Assembly (NCBI GenBank): GCA_900642245.1
Contig: CAAAJI010000002.1
Span: forward strand, 70,438-134,437
From: Fragilaria radians
Lineage: Eukaryota; Bacillariophyta; Fragilariophyceae; Fragilariales; Fragilariaceae
Direction of reading: 5' to 3'
DNA: 64,000 nucleotides
Shown here: piece by piece, positions 43,498 to 55,215 of the stretch
Layout of the letters: every line of letters starts with the position of its first letter
Numbering within the stretch: position 1 is the first letter of the stretch
Position numbers and translations under genes: made by a program
Notes under the pieces: model-generated
What the model was told of the DNA's origin: nothing
What the model saw: the letters and a program-made list of their open reading frames with translations, nothing else
Databases searched by the model: none

Positions 43498-44269
43498 TTT
43501 AAGCCAATTATCCAAAGGGATGCATAGAGAAGTTAAAAACAATTAGACCTTGGGAAAGAGGAAATATTTCATTGACAAGAGTCACGATAACTCGGAAAAT
43601 ACTTATTGTCGCCGAATTGTTGGAAGGACATTGAATCGGCAACTTTACATACTTTTTATTTTTAGTCACGATCGTTAGCACAATTAGTTTTCTCATTGGT
43701 CCAAAAAACAAACATCTCTCAAGATAATCATTCCGACTAGCTTAGTAAGTAATTCTTGTGGGTCTTGTATATCGAATTAACGGTGTCAGCTGGACAAATA
43801 TTCTTAGAATTGCGCTGACGTAGGCGAAACAAATTTAGTTGATCCCTAATTATATAAACATGCTATTTTGAATTGTGCTTTACTGTGTAAATTCAGCCAA
43901 CCCCAAATTTGTTGCTGTAAATCTTTTTCCACCATGGGGGATGCATTATTCTACTATGAATTTTTTTCTTTGAAATTCCTAATTCATGCTTCCCCATTTC
44001 TCAGAATTTCTTAAACTCTTTATAACTAAAGGGATAAAAAAATGTGTATCAAGACATTAAAATTTAGCAACGAGTGATTTTGGAGATGGCAGGGTTCCAA
44101 AATAAGTTAACATTAAATTCCTGACATCCATCCAGATGTGACTTCTTTAGCTGAAGCTCAATAGCAATATACCTCAACAACAAATCTGAGGTGTTTCGAA
44201 TTCAAAGTAACGGTGAAATATATGTCGGTTCGTCCAAGTAGAAAGAAAATTGCAAGCGTTGTGACCAAA
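43498..44269. other. Intergenic, no gene seen
   Basis: About 770 bp between two minus-strand genes. It should contain the surface-protein promoter (next to 43498) and the transporter 3' end. AT-rich; nothing recognised. Confidence 0.5.
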
Positions 44270-45333
44270 TCATCCATCGGATCCCACCAATCCAATACCA
44301 GCAACCAGCATGAGGACACCGCACCATCCTCTGGGCGACAAGTTTTCCCCCAGGAGAACAAAACCCAATACAGTACCGAAAAGGACACTCCCGCCAATGA
44401 TAACAGGGATGGAATGAACGGCTGGAACTCCCATACTGCTAACAAAAAAGCTCACCATCTCTGCAATTCCGACGGCAAGACCAGCACCAACGGACCACAG
44501 AATACCAGGACGATCATACGCCCACAGGGAGTCAGCTACATCGCTAGTGATATTAGGACTATAGGGAAGCTCCGAGTCTCCTTGTGATATTGCAATGACT
44601 TTTGTCGGAGTGGCATACGCTCCTTGATAATATTGGAATGCTAATAGAGCTAGCCCTAAAAGTGCTGCCACAAATTGTAAAATAACACCACCCAAAACTG
44701 GATGAATTGAGTAGGACCCGAGCTTGATGAAAATGTTGTAAAGAGCTAAGGCAAATCAGAAATAGTTGATACGATGAGAAAATAGAAGCAGTCAAATCAA
44801 AAGCTTTCTCGAAAGGTGTTTTTTACGATTTCAATGTTTTACAAACTCCCGCGGTGTAACAGTAGCATTTGACACCACGTCAATCAACGATTTGCATCAG
44901 TTTACGTACCATAGGAAAGTCCACATAAAAGGGCCGGTGTCATCCAAACTCCTAGCTTAGGAATTCGACGTTCTTCATACCCTCTTCCTTGAGATATTCC
45001 ACCCACCGCTGATAACAACGGTGTTTGTTCTTGAGGAGGAATCATGTGTACTGCCTTTGATCCATACAAGACAGTTAATTCTTCCCGAAAGGGTGATGAG
45101 TTGCAGGGGGGAGACGAGGATGATATAATTCTGCCATCAAAGGAGTACGAACGCAATGGTGGTAGTTGAGAAACTCCGTCCATTGTCATTGAGGTGGATG
45201 GAGTGATACAAATTGCACCACCACTTGCAGCAGACGCCGTCGACCATCGAGGTGACTCATGAATTCGCAGTCGACCATAGGCCATAGTCGGAGTACTTCC
45301 ATTTCGTTTCAAGCTGGATGATTTATTCCCCAT
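44270..45333 (-). CDS. EamA-type (drug/metabolite) transporter-like membrane protein, two exons
   Basis: Exon 1 45333-44910 and exon 2 44745-44270, with a 164-nt GTACGT...CTTAG intron; the phase-1 join gives LLCGLSYALYNIFIKLG, total 299 aa. The first ~130 residues are polar, Ser-rich and probably cytosolic. About five membrane helices follow, ending with the EamA-like pair HSIPVIIGGSVLFGTVLGFVL and LSPRGWCGVLMLVAGIGLVG, where the GEN-L-S-x-x-x-x-x-G pattern is typical of the second half of an EamA repeat. One EamA unit is shorter than the usual two, so it may work as a dimer or be a family variant. Substrate and membrane are unknown. The start at 45333 is an ATG (MGNKSSSLKR), and Gly2 with Ser6 fits an N-myristoylation-type start. 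Confidence 0.75.
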
Positions 45334-46549
45334 GATAGCGATAGAGAATGACCTTACTGGGAGGGAAGAATACGAAAATTGATAATTATCAATTCCACCG
45401 ACGATAAATTGAATGTTCTGGATGTTTTATGTCAAGTGGTGTCAATATCTCTTTATCTAGTGAATGACAATTACTGGCAAGCAAAACGATGACACAATAC
45501 CATACGCTGATGTCCACTGAATTAGTTTTTTCTCGAATCGAGTATCTTACTTCTAAAATATGAATTGGAATGATAACAGCTTATTTTTTTTAAATTGTAA
45601 TTTTAAGCAAAATTGAAATTGCCGCAACTGACTGTGGTTGGGCTGAAGAAAAATCATTTACAACGAAATTAGATTCCTTGTTATTTCCATCGAATGTTAA
45701 ATACACTTGAATGAGACCAAGAGAAAAAGTGAAAAGACGAGACAACTTGACTCAGAAACTGCTACTTTGTATAAATTAATCAATGTGCTTTGTTAAGGAA
45801 TTGTGTCCAAAGAGCTGTCCACACAAAATCAATGATAAGGAAACTGAGAAATGATAGGAGCAGACTTTACACTGAGCATTAAACATCAAGTCATACAATA
45901 TTGCTGCATTCCAAGAAAACTCCCTTCTGTTACAAAAGAGTGCGTTAGGCACTTAGTCACTGTGAATCTGTTATGACTAGCAGGTGGTATCGGATTCTAT
46001 GGTATATGTTTCGGTTCTGCGCTCCACTATGTTTCTGAGACTTAGGATTAATCTGAACTCAAAGTCACCATAGTTGGAAAAGCGTAGAAAAGGCTTCAAG
46101 AGCGAAAATTCAAGCATACAATTGTTAGAATATGTAAGCTAATTGAATCGGAAAAGTGAATAGGACAATCCATCGTTTTCTTATGTTTTTGCAAACTTTT
46201 TTTCCACAATTAAATTCGAAAACAGAATTTCACGTTTCATTCTCGAACTTAATGCAAATGTCATTTGCCTTGGAGTATGGATCACATTAATAAATAACCC
46301 TCCAATTTAATAATATTTCTGCTGAGAATTCATTTGTTACAAGTTTGCCTTTGATGTTTCAATAAATACTCTACAAAAGTAAGTGCTTATGGGAGGGAAT
46401 TTCAATTTCACAAGTCCACCCTAGAATATGGAATCCGAAAGTCAACTTGTCGTAATGGTTGCTGCCTCAACAATAGAATACAATACAATACTTGACACCC
46501 ACCAAGTCAAATTGTTATCTTGTAACATCAGCAATCTAGCTTTGGCAAT
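45334..46549. promoter_or_regulatory. Divergent intergenic region, transporter and CLF1
   Basis: About 1.2 kb between divergently transcribed genes. AT-rich with A and T runs. No gene, RNA or clear motif. A short direct repeat, AATACAATACAATAC (about 46479-46493), lies near the CLF1 start. Confidence 0.45.
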
Positions 46550-48634
46550 ATGTCGAGTCAGAGAGGCATGCAGGTGAAGAATCGTGCACCTGCACCAATT
46601 CAAATTTCGGCGGAGCAAATCATCCGTGAAGCTTCAGATCGTCAAGAGAAACATGTGATGGATCCTGTGGTAAAAGTTCATGACGCCGAAGAATATCAAT
46701 CACATTTGCGTGACCGTCGTAAACATTTTGAGGACAATATTCGGTATCGACGAGATGATATTGGAAATTGGGTAAAATATGCTCGGTTTGAGGAGGAAAA
46801 TAAAGAATTTGAAAGGGCTCGCAGTGTTTTTGAAAGAGCATTGGAAGTGGATCACAGATCATCCGAATTGTGGATACGTTATGCAGAACTAGAAATGAAG
46901 AATGAATTCCTAAATCATGCAAGGAACATTTTTGATCGAGCTGTTCAGATCTTACCCCGAATAGACCAATTATGGTATAAGTACTGCTTTTTGGAAGAAA
47001 TGGTGGGTGATATGCCAAAATGTCGTGCAGTTTGGGAGCGATGGATGAAATGGATGCCCGATGACAATGCATGGACATCCTATGCAAGGTTTGAAATGAG
47101 ATGTAATCAACACGACCGTGCAGAAAAAGTAATGCGAAGGTATGTAAATGAGTATCCATCCGCTCGGGCGTTTCTTCGATTTGCCAAATGGGCAGAATTT
47201 GACTTGAAAAAAATTCCTCTTGCGAGAGAAATTTTCGAAGCCTGCTTATCGGAATTAGAGCCAGAGGAGGCATACCAGGCACGTGTTTTCAAGCAATTTG
47301 CATCATTTGAAGAAAGGCAGGGAGAGTTTGAAAGGGCACGAGTTATTTATAAACATGCCGTCAAGCTCCTAAAGCTAGAAGGTAGAAATGAATTATCATT
47401 GGAAGAAAAGGAAGACTTGAGCTCTTATGAACAGTCTAAGCGAAACGAACTTTACAAGTCTTACATCGCCTTTGAAAAAAAATATGGTGATCGAAAAGGC
47501 ATAGAAAATGTTATCTTGACCAAACAAAGGGGAGAGTATAAACGACGTCTTGATGCAAATCCGCATGACTACGATGGGTGGTTTGAATGGGCCAAGCTAG
47601 AAAGTGATCATGGTGATTCCAATGCTGTTCGTGATGTTTATGAACAAGCCGTCGCCCAAATTCCTCCTTCAAATCAGAAAGACCATTGGCGAAGATATAT
47701 TTATCTCTGGATTTACTATGCCACATACGAAGAAATCTCCCAAGGTGACCTTCTACGAGCTTCACAGATTTATGATACATGCTTAAGCATCATTCCTCAT
47801 AAGAAGTTTAGCTTTGCAAAAATTTGGATTTATGCTGCCAAATTGCATATTCGACTTAAGGATATATCCTCTGCAAGAAAATTGTTGGGGAAAGCAATTG
47901 GACTTTGCGGTAAGGAAAAAATTTATGTGGAATACATCTCCATAGAGTTAGCCCTAGGCGAAGTTGATCGCTGTCGAAAGCTGTACGAAAAGTACGTTTC
48001 TGATATGCCGCATAACTGTAAAGCATGGTCTCGCTATGCAGAATTAGAAAAGTCCGTTGGTGAAACTCAGCGTTGCCGGGCAATTTTCGAGCTTGCGATC
48101 ACCCGTGAGGTGCTGGATATGCCGGATATGTTATGGAAAGGCTACATTGACTTCGAAATAGAAGAAGGCGAAGCTGAAAATGCTAGAAGACTGTATGAGC
48201 GCTTACTGGAGCGAACCGGTCATGTGAAGGCTTGGATATCTTATGCACAATTCGAAGGAAGTAACATAGGGAAGGGTGTTGCGATGGCAAGATCAATTTT
48301 TCAAAGTGCATATGATCGATTAAAAGAAGAGGGCCTTAAGGAAGAGCGCGTATTACTATTGGACGCTTGGAGGGCGTTTGAAAAAGTCCAGGGTGATGAT
48401 GACTCGATATCCCTTGTGGAAAGCAAAATGCCTAGACGCATTAAGAAAAAGCGCATGAGGATTGATCAAAATGGACAAGAACTAGGATGGGAAGAGGTGT
48501 TCGATTATCATTTTCCAGACGATAGCGATGCTGCAGCAAGCAATCTCAAGCTGTTGGAAATGGCTGCGAAATGGAAAAAGCAACAAGAAGAACATACAGG
48601 AAATGATTCAGATACCGATTCCGATGAAGAATAG
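46550..48634 (+). CDS. CRNKL1: Crooked neck / CLF1 (SYF3) spliceosome HAT-repeat protein
   Basis: A 694-residue protein, close to the usual family size. It is a scaffold of the Prp19/NineTeen complex that helps place U5 and U6 snRNPs in the active spliceosome. The start has the family signature VKNRAPAPIQISAEQIIREA, followed by a chain of about 15 HAT (half-TPR) repeats with the W-x-x-Y-x-x-F/L-E pattern (GNWVKYARFEEENKEFERAR, ELWIRYAELEMKN, DNAWTSYARFEMR, KAWSRYAELEKSVGE). The C-terminus holds the block SKMPRRIKKKR and W-E-E-V-F-D-Y-x-F-P-D typical of Crooked neck, and an acidic Ser/Asp tail. No intron. Near-universal and easily identified. Confidence 0.97.
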   Translation: MSSQRGMQVKNRAPAPIQISAEQIIREASDRQEKHVMDPVVKVHDAEEYQSHLRDRRKHFEDNIRYRRDDIGNWVKYARFEEENKEFERARSVFERALEVDHRSSELWIRYAELEMKNEFLNHARNIFDRAVQILPRIDQLWYKYCFLEEMVGDMPKCRAVWERWMKWMPDDNAWTSYARFEMRCNQHDRAEKVMRRYVNEYPSARAFLRFAKWAEFDLKKIPLAREIFEACLSELEPEEAYQARVFKQFASFEERQGEFERARVIYKHAVKLLKLEGRNELSLEEKEDLSSYEQSKRNELYKSYIAFEKKYGDRKGIENVILTKQRGEYKRRLDANPHDYDGWFEWAKLESDHGDSNAVRDVYEQAVAQIPPSNQKDHWRRYIYLWIYYATYEEISQGDLLRASQIYDTCLSIIPHKKFSFAKIWIYAAKLHIRLKDISSARKLLGKAIGLCGKEKIYVEYISIELALGEVDRCRKLYEKYVSDMPHNCKAWSRYAELEKSVGETQRCRAIFELAITREVLDMPDMLWKGYIDFEIEEGEAENARRLYERLLERTGHVKAWISYAQFEGSNIGKGVAMARSIFQSAYDRLKEEGLKEERVLLLDAWRAFEKVQGDDDSISLVESKMPRRIKKKRMRIDQNGQELGWEEVFDYHFPDDSDAAASNLKLLEMAAKWKKQQEEHTGNDSDTDSDEE

Positions 48635-48658
48635 GCAAAAAATAAAGTTCGAGCTAAT

Positions 48659-51600
48659 CTAAGAAAGCTTTAGTAGCCAATCTTTTACTGCGTCGTCGCA
48701 AAAAACAATTTCAATTCTGTGATTGGAAATCCAGCTACGATTCATTGCATTCTTGACTATGCTTGTTGTTGCATAGCTCGGAACAAATTGTCCATTTACA
48801 GATTCTATGGCAAGATCTGGAATCTGATTTCCTTCGTAACGGCAGCGCATTGCCAATTGTAAAGGTCCGGGCACAGCGAATAAGTCAGAAACAGTAACTT
48901 CTAGATTTCGTACACATTTGAATACACATCCGATTTGTTCATAGGAATCAGCAGAAATACATATTGTATCGGCATCCTCAACCACGAACTTTTCACTAGC
49001 AGCCAGCCAACGACTTCCGGATCTTTTCTTTGGCCTAGCAAAGGTTAGTGCAATTGGGTAGGTGCTTGGATCTTTTAGAATCATGTTAACCTCACTTAGT
49101 TCAGGAGGTTGGTACTGGCCAACAAGTTGACACCCAGCACCAACGGGAAGACCATTAATGAAAATGAGATGATCCCCAAGGAGAACTCCTCCAGTTTCAG
49201 CTGCACCATTGACATTTTCGAAGTTTTCGACGATAATTCTTTTGTTCCTTTCTACTAACTTCAATTCGACTGGCCCACCTAAATCAGCGATTCCTTCAGG
49301 AGGTTTCTCAAATTTGATGTTAAAAAGATATGGCGGAGCGAATGTCAACTTGAGAGGACGAATCTGACCTTCCTTTTCCAATATTGCTAAAGCTCGCTTC
49401 CGTCCCAAGCCTTCGTCTCCGAGAACAAGAGTACCATTTGCATGGGTAAGGATATCACTTCTTTTAACTGAGCCTGCTTTTTCTGCAGCGAGAACGATTC
49501 CGCCTTCACCTTCTATAAAATCTTTGACTTGAAGTCCAAAATCATCTTTGGTCGGCGCAAACTCAATTCCAATCTCAACTGCCTCTCTGAAAACGACATC
49601 GATTGTTTCTAAAATTCGAGTCTTCGAAACGCTTTGAGACTTTGGAGATTTATTCATGAACTTACCACGCGACCCTTCTACAAAGTTCTTTACTCGTTCC
49701 GCATCTTCAGGGTTTGCTAGTTCAAAGAGAATGGATTTTGGCCTAGCAGGATTCCTCAGCGCGTCGAAAAGATCTTCTTGAAACTCATATTTTGTGCCAT
49801 TAACAGCAATTATAGTTGCGCCTTTGAAAATATCTGGCTCGAAATCTTTCTCGGCGCAAACTACTCTAGCTTGGCTGCCTCGTGGGAAATCAACAACTTT
49901 TAAGCGCCCACTGTCATCATTCAACAGCAAATTCATTCCAAGCGGAAGATTTTCACGCCAAACCAATTCAACGTATCCTTCTTCTTCATCAGGTTGTCCA
50001 GCAACGATCACTTTATCATCTGTCTCGATAAGTTCATCCTACAAACAGGAAAATGAGAATAAAACACGAATGTTACGAAAGTTGCCCACTTGGAGTCGTA
50101 CCATGCTTAATCCCGTTGTTTTTAAAATCAAGTTCCAGTAGGGAGACAAATTTGCGTTAAGCTGCTCAAGAATATACCCACTTTTTGCTGTGAGGATCCC
50201 AAGTATCGTCTTAACTACATAGTCTCGGAGTGCAGTCTTGAACATGGCTGCAAGCTTGTTAAGAATCCATGTGAGACGACTTTCGCCATGCAAAACGAGA
50301 TCAACTTGATCGATTGCACAAGAACGATCATGCAGACAAAGGACTGGCTCCCAAATGGTATTTCCATTTTTATCTTTTTTTCTCATCTTTCTAAGTTCAA
50401 ATTGAAGTCGAATCGACCCCCCAGAAAATCTCACATTCGCTTTTCCACTCCCTTTCAAGTACGGCATGTAAGTTTGCTCAAAACTCCATTCAACGTGGTC
50501 AAGTACTGCTGAAATTTGCTGTACATCAATTATCAAAAGTTCAGTCGCTTTAATAGTTCGTTTCTCCGATGTTGTGGTCATGTCTATTCTTGACGTTGAT
50601 CCAGAAATCGGCGATCGAAACTGCTCAGATTCAGCTGACACAAATGACCATGAACTTCCATCGAGATCAGGATCAATAGATGATTTTGCGTTGTGCTTTG
50701 TTGCTCGCATCCCTGCTATCTCTGCTAAAATGTCTTCCTTCTTAACCTTGAAACCTTTCAGTGATAAATTCGAAAGATTGTACAACAGGCCATCCTTAAC
50801 ACCATCAAATGGTGGTACTGGCATTGACGGAAGGATCCGAAGAATGAAATCAAGGGCTGTGTCAGTCGCTGAGGAAACAAGTTCTCGCCTTGCGTTTTCG
50901 TCTGTAACAGCATTGCCAGCAGCATCGAGAATTTCATTGACATTTAATGCTTCCAACTGGGACATCACAGATTCCTTCGTTATCCCGGCTTTCTCGGCAA
51001 TGTCAAGGACATCTCCTGCGATCTTGTTTCCGGACATTCCCTCAATGGCATCGAGAGCTATTTCACTTGTCTTTACTAGATTTTCTCCTGCAGCCAAAAT
51101 GCTTTCGTCATTTAAAATGTTAACCGCTTCATCCATTAATCCATTCATGGTAAGCTCGCCGGAAATTATTCGACGAACGTGCTTGAGTGCAGCTAGAATA
51201 GCAGGATCGGTGATAGATCCTTCTGCTTGGTCAAGATAGGTTGTGATTTCTTTCGATGCTCGTTTGGCTATTGGTTCAAACAATGCTGCTGTACCGCCTT
51301 CACCACTAGCGATTGCAGCAATTTCACTTGGACTCATTTCCTCTGCAAGGTGTCTATCTAGGCTACAAAAGGCACTTTCAACTTTAAGAAGGGCGATATC
51401 TTGATATTCACTTCTATTTGAAAGGACTGAAATTAATGTTTCATGGGCATCTTTGGTGGCTCCTGGTGCAGAAGCCTGTAGATTTGTGAGAATTTTTTGC
51501 ATTTTTTCTCCGCTTTGTTTTCCGCTGTAAGTAATAGTATTCAAAGCTCCTGCGATGATTCCATCCAATCCGCCTTGTGAACCGCTTCGAGCCTCAATAG

Positions 51601-52904
51601 CATCCACCAAACGGCTTCGCACAGCATCACCCATCTCAATTGATTTCAGCCGAGCAACCGCAGCATCCCCTTCAGTGAATGCCTTGGTAAGCTTCGATCC
51701 AATTTCACCAGCCCAATCTAAATTGCCCATAGAGAATATTTCCTTTGCTCGAGTCTGTAAGCGTGACGCACCTTCAAGAAATAAGGAACCAGATTTGGTC
51801 GACATGAGACGTCCTGTTGCTTGCTGCCACTCTGAAGTCTTTCCAGAGATTGTCTCAAAAATACTGTTTAGGTTTCGATCAGACTTGGCAGCTTCCGCGA
51901 GATTATCAAACATTTTAGTGAAATTTGCTTCCAATGATTCGCGTACGTTGGTGATTTCCGATGGATCAACCTCAGCGTCTTTTAGGAGGTCTTTTAAGGC
52001 CAAGAGTGCTGCATCTCGTGACTTCGAGATCGCATCTGAAAACGATGACGGTTGATCATCTCCATTAGCGATGAGAATGCCCGATTGACGCAAGGCTTCA
52101 GTCGTAGCATTCGAGACCTCATTTGACACTAGTGCTTGAAGGCGTTGTTGCCCTTTTCTTAGCAATACAGTAAGTTCTTCATCCTTAAGCATGAGATATA
52201 TTTGCTTCACATCCTTTTCATTGGGAAGAATGTCAGTAACTTTTGTAGCTAGTTTTTCAACATTTTCATCGACACTGACAGCGGAAGTTGCGTCACTCAA
52301 TTCGCTAGATTTTGTCTCGATGAATTTGGCACTTTTCTGTACCAGGCTTGTGACATTTTCGTCATTTAAAATGGAAGTTGTGGTTTTGGCGGTTTGGTCT
52401 CCTCTTTTCATGAGCTCCACAAGAAGGGGATAGAACTTGGCACTTGGCGCCAATTTGAGATCTGCAAGCTCTGCATACATTGTAGTTTTATCATTCAGTT
52501 GAAAAGAATCTTTTTCCATTGGTGCTATAAGATAAGAGTGTGAAGAGGAGTAATAAGATAAAACTATCACCTCTTGTTCAAAATCCTTTCCCAAATAGGT
52601 AGTGGTCATGCCTGGAGCTGCTGGAAGTTTTTCTATGAGCTAGATCGACGTTGATGGAAAGATCAATGTAAGATATTTGATGATGCTAAAATTTCTATGC
52701 TATCTATAAAGTACCTATTCAAAAACTTACAGCATCATCTCGAAGGTAAGCCGATGAGGTTGTGCCGATGGACTTTCCTGGAAGTCTCCACAAACGAACG
52801 TGAAAGTGGTAGTTTTCCATGTCATTCGACTCTTTGGGACAACTGATAATTACACCCACTCCATATGTTGTAAGGACGATGTCCCCTGAAAGCCAGTTAG
52901 TCAT
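48659..52904 (-). CDS. Large helical + TULIP-like + multi-PDZ protein, three exons
   Basis: Exon 1 52904-52731 (58 codons from the ATG MTNWLSGD); intron 52640-52730 (GTAAGT...CTAG); exon 2 from 52639; last exon 50038-48659 after acceptor TTTGTAG. The exon 2 donor is uncertain: GTACGA (exon ends 50102) or GTGGGC (ends 50090), both in phase, giving 1363 or 1367 aa. Residues ~60-700 are mostly helical, Ala/Glu/Asp-rich. Residues ~730-900 resemble a TULIP (tubular lipid-binding) domain of the fungal HAM1 type: AVLDHVEWSFEQTYMPYLKG, long strands, then a helix-rich end with NKLAAMFKTALRDYVVKTIL. The last ~450 residues hold at least three PDZ-like units (PLGMNLLL...VNG, FGLQVKDF, GGVLLGDHLIFINGLPVG). 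A membrane-lipid scaffold role is inferred. I do not recognise a named ortholog. Confidence 0.7.
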
Positions 52905-54479
52905 TGCTCGATCTCTTCCACTACTCAAAACTCAAACAACAAAGTGAGATGTTGCTTATATTAATGAGTTCACGAAATTTAAGCAACCGAACCCAATCGG
53001 GAATTCCACGCCTTCCGTCAAGGACGTTTTTTTAGTACTAAAGGCAAGCCTAACAAACAAGGCTGTTTTTTAAACTATAATTCGAAGTAACAAAATTTAG
53101 CACCAAAAGTAATACATCCCAGAAATTAGTATTCGATTCACCCTTCCCACTTATATTCTGTAGTAATCATTAAGATATATCTCTAATTTCAGCACCTTCC
53201 ATATGTCCATGAAAAATAATGTCATCTGAATGTGACCTTAGCTGTTGTCATTGATTGTTGAGAACATTGTAAATAGATGATGTAAGAATGATAACGGTTT
53301 AGTGAAGATTAAGTTTGGCGTTTTCATTGTCAGTGTTGTTGTATGTGCTGTTGTAACTGTTGACACTTAGCGGAGTAGATGTTAACGACAAAGTTGATGA
53401 TGATTGAAATTATTTGCGTGGATGTATCCGCAGCCATACGTATCATCAATCTGCTGCGTCAATGTTGCCTACAATGGCGATACTGTAGGAAAGGTTACTG
53501 CCGTTGTTCTGATGTCAGCGCAATATCGATGTTTTAGAGAGCCAATGGTGTCGTTGTGGGTATAGTTGAATGTATCAACAATCGTTGGCGCTAACTTTAC
53601 CCATAATGTTGGTGTTGTAAACAATGCAGACTTGATGTGAAGAAATAGTTAACGTTAATGCGTGTGTAGTTACACGAATATAAAATCAGAAATGTTGACG
53701 ATGGGGGAGGATGATGTGCAGAAACAGGACTATGGTTGGCATCAACGTTAGCTTGGATTTTAATCAGTGGCTTCGATAATGATAGCGTCAATGTTGACAC
53801 TTAGAAGGAGTTCAAAAATTGACTTTGTGATGTCAGTGCATCTTGATTATGTTTTTTACTAAGAATCAAAGGAGTCAATGTAAATGTTGAAGATAACGTT
53901 GATGCTGCTGCAGTATTTTCAATGCTTGAATAACAAAGTTATAGAATATCGAAAGTTTAGAGGAAGGAAAGAGGGCAAATGAACTTCAACTCTTACAATT
54001 GAAGCAGCACTTTCATTATCACTAATATTGACGATTAATCACAAGTTTTGGTCATAACAACAAAAGCAGTCAAACAAATATTAGAATTCAGAAGCACCCA
54101 ATAATTTGCAAAGACCTCGACCAAATGATGGACGAAAGCATCAAGTCAACAGAGGTAAGAGACTGGGGTGTCAAGACATTATGAGATAACCCTATGATAG
54201 ATAAAAACAGGCATCAGACATGACGGGAAGACATGAATAAAATTAGGAACGAAGAACACCTTTTAGTAAAATTGATTCCTTTAGAAAGGAAGCTTTGTTT
54301 TTCATCACTGTAGATGATGCCTTTTAGCAACTTTATTTATCTACTGCTTAGTCGAATCTGGTGTATTTGTTTTGCTGTTATTTTGGTAATTTATTTATAG
54401 CATACGCTAGCGGTAACATGAAAGCGTGAATCGAAAATTCGTGATTATGGAATGGTTTTGTAACATAAGATAGACCATC
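52905..54479. other. Intergenic with GTTG/GATGTTG-rich degenerate repeat region
   Basis: About 1.6 kb. From roughly 53210 to 53920 the plus strand is full of GTTG, TGTTGA, GATGTTG and GTTAACG words, with GTTGACACTTAG present twice (53359-53370 and 53793-53804). It looks like the remains of a simple repeat or of repetitive coding sequence (minus strand gives Asn/Asp/Val/Ala-rich frames, for example 53597-53800), but no intact gene emerges. The 5' part should contain the promoter of the TULIP-PDZ gene and the 3' part that of the small gene at 54480. Confidence 0.5.
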
Positions 54480-54997
54480 ATGCCTCTAACGGATGAAGGG
54501 CTTAAAAATTCAATTGAGCATTGCCTTTCTTCTAAAACTCTTCACGAGATAGATACAGAAGTTAACATGTGTGAAGAGTCTGAAACAAACGCCCTATCCG
54601 CATGCACGTTTACAAAGCGGCTTTTTCTCGGCCTTCTACTTGCCAAGGAAAAAATGGTATATTCCTTCTTGTTTGGAAATAGATTTGCTGTAACGAGAAT
54701 ATCCATTAGCTCAGATGAGTTCCCTTTAATTAGGGCAAAATACATGCTTCTTTTGTTGCGAAAGTTATAACAGCACCATTAAAAGCTATATTGTCAACTG
54801 TGTTGAGTTATATGTCAGAAAAAAAGATATTGAGTAATGATTGGAAGCCCATACTACGACCGATGAATTTGAGTAATGAACGCATGACACAGATATACTG
54901 GTCGATGCAAATGGATGATTGGGTTGGCATGCTCGATATTCATGATCAGCTAGTATCCTTGACTTCCTGTTATTGTATACTTGTGCCATACATGTGA
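54480..54997 (+). CDS. Small BolA-like protein, two exons
   Basis: Exon 1 54480-54656 (59 codons) and exon 2 54734-54997; a 77-nt intron (GTATAT...AATTAG) joined in phase 0 gives 146 aa. The N-terminus LTDEGLKNSIEHCLSSKTLHEID followed by a Cys has the spacing of the BolA start (T-x-E-x-L-x-x-x-L-x-x-x-L-x-P-x-x-L-x-V-x-D). Across the splice the reading KRLFLGLLLAKEKM-GKIHASFVAK recalls the BolA block G-K-x-L-L-x-R-H-R-x-V-N-x-x-L-x-x-E-M-x-x-I-H-A-F-S. BolA proteins partner monothiol glutaredoxins in iron-sulphur handling. The expected central strand (F-E-V-x-V-V-S) and the RH pair are not visible, and ~60 C-terminal residues are extra, so it is either highly diverged, alternatively spliced or decaying. 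The BolA call is tentative. Confidence 0.45.
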
Positions 54998-55215
54998 TGT
55001 AGGGCGCATGCTTTGTATTTTTTTGTTCTTCTCACTACAGTACAGCAATTACTACTCTACTGTTTAAAATGTTCAAATGTCAATTGACATACGTGTCAGC
55101 TTGGGTCAGCCGACTTTGTCGTGCGTAACAAGGCATAAAGTGAGAAAGCATTCTCGACATATCGCATAAACTCGAACTAAGTAATTCTGTAAAGTGGTAC
55201 TACCGTAATCCAAAC

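Noticed and set aside
50574..51239. Plus-strand 221-codon frame opposite the helical protein
   Set aside because: Antisense shadow of a helical Ala/Ser/Asp-rich coding region; no domain or splice support.
52560..52606. Possible extra intron (GTGATAG...TTATAG) in exon 2 of the TULIP-PDZ gene
   Set aside because: Donor phase 0 and acceptor phase 1 do not match; the segment is in frame and was kept as coding.
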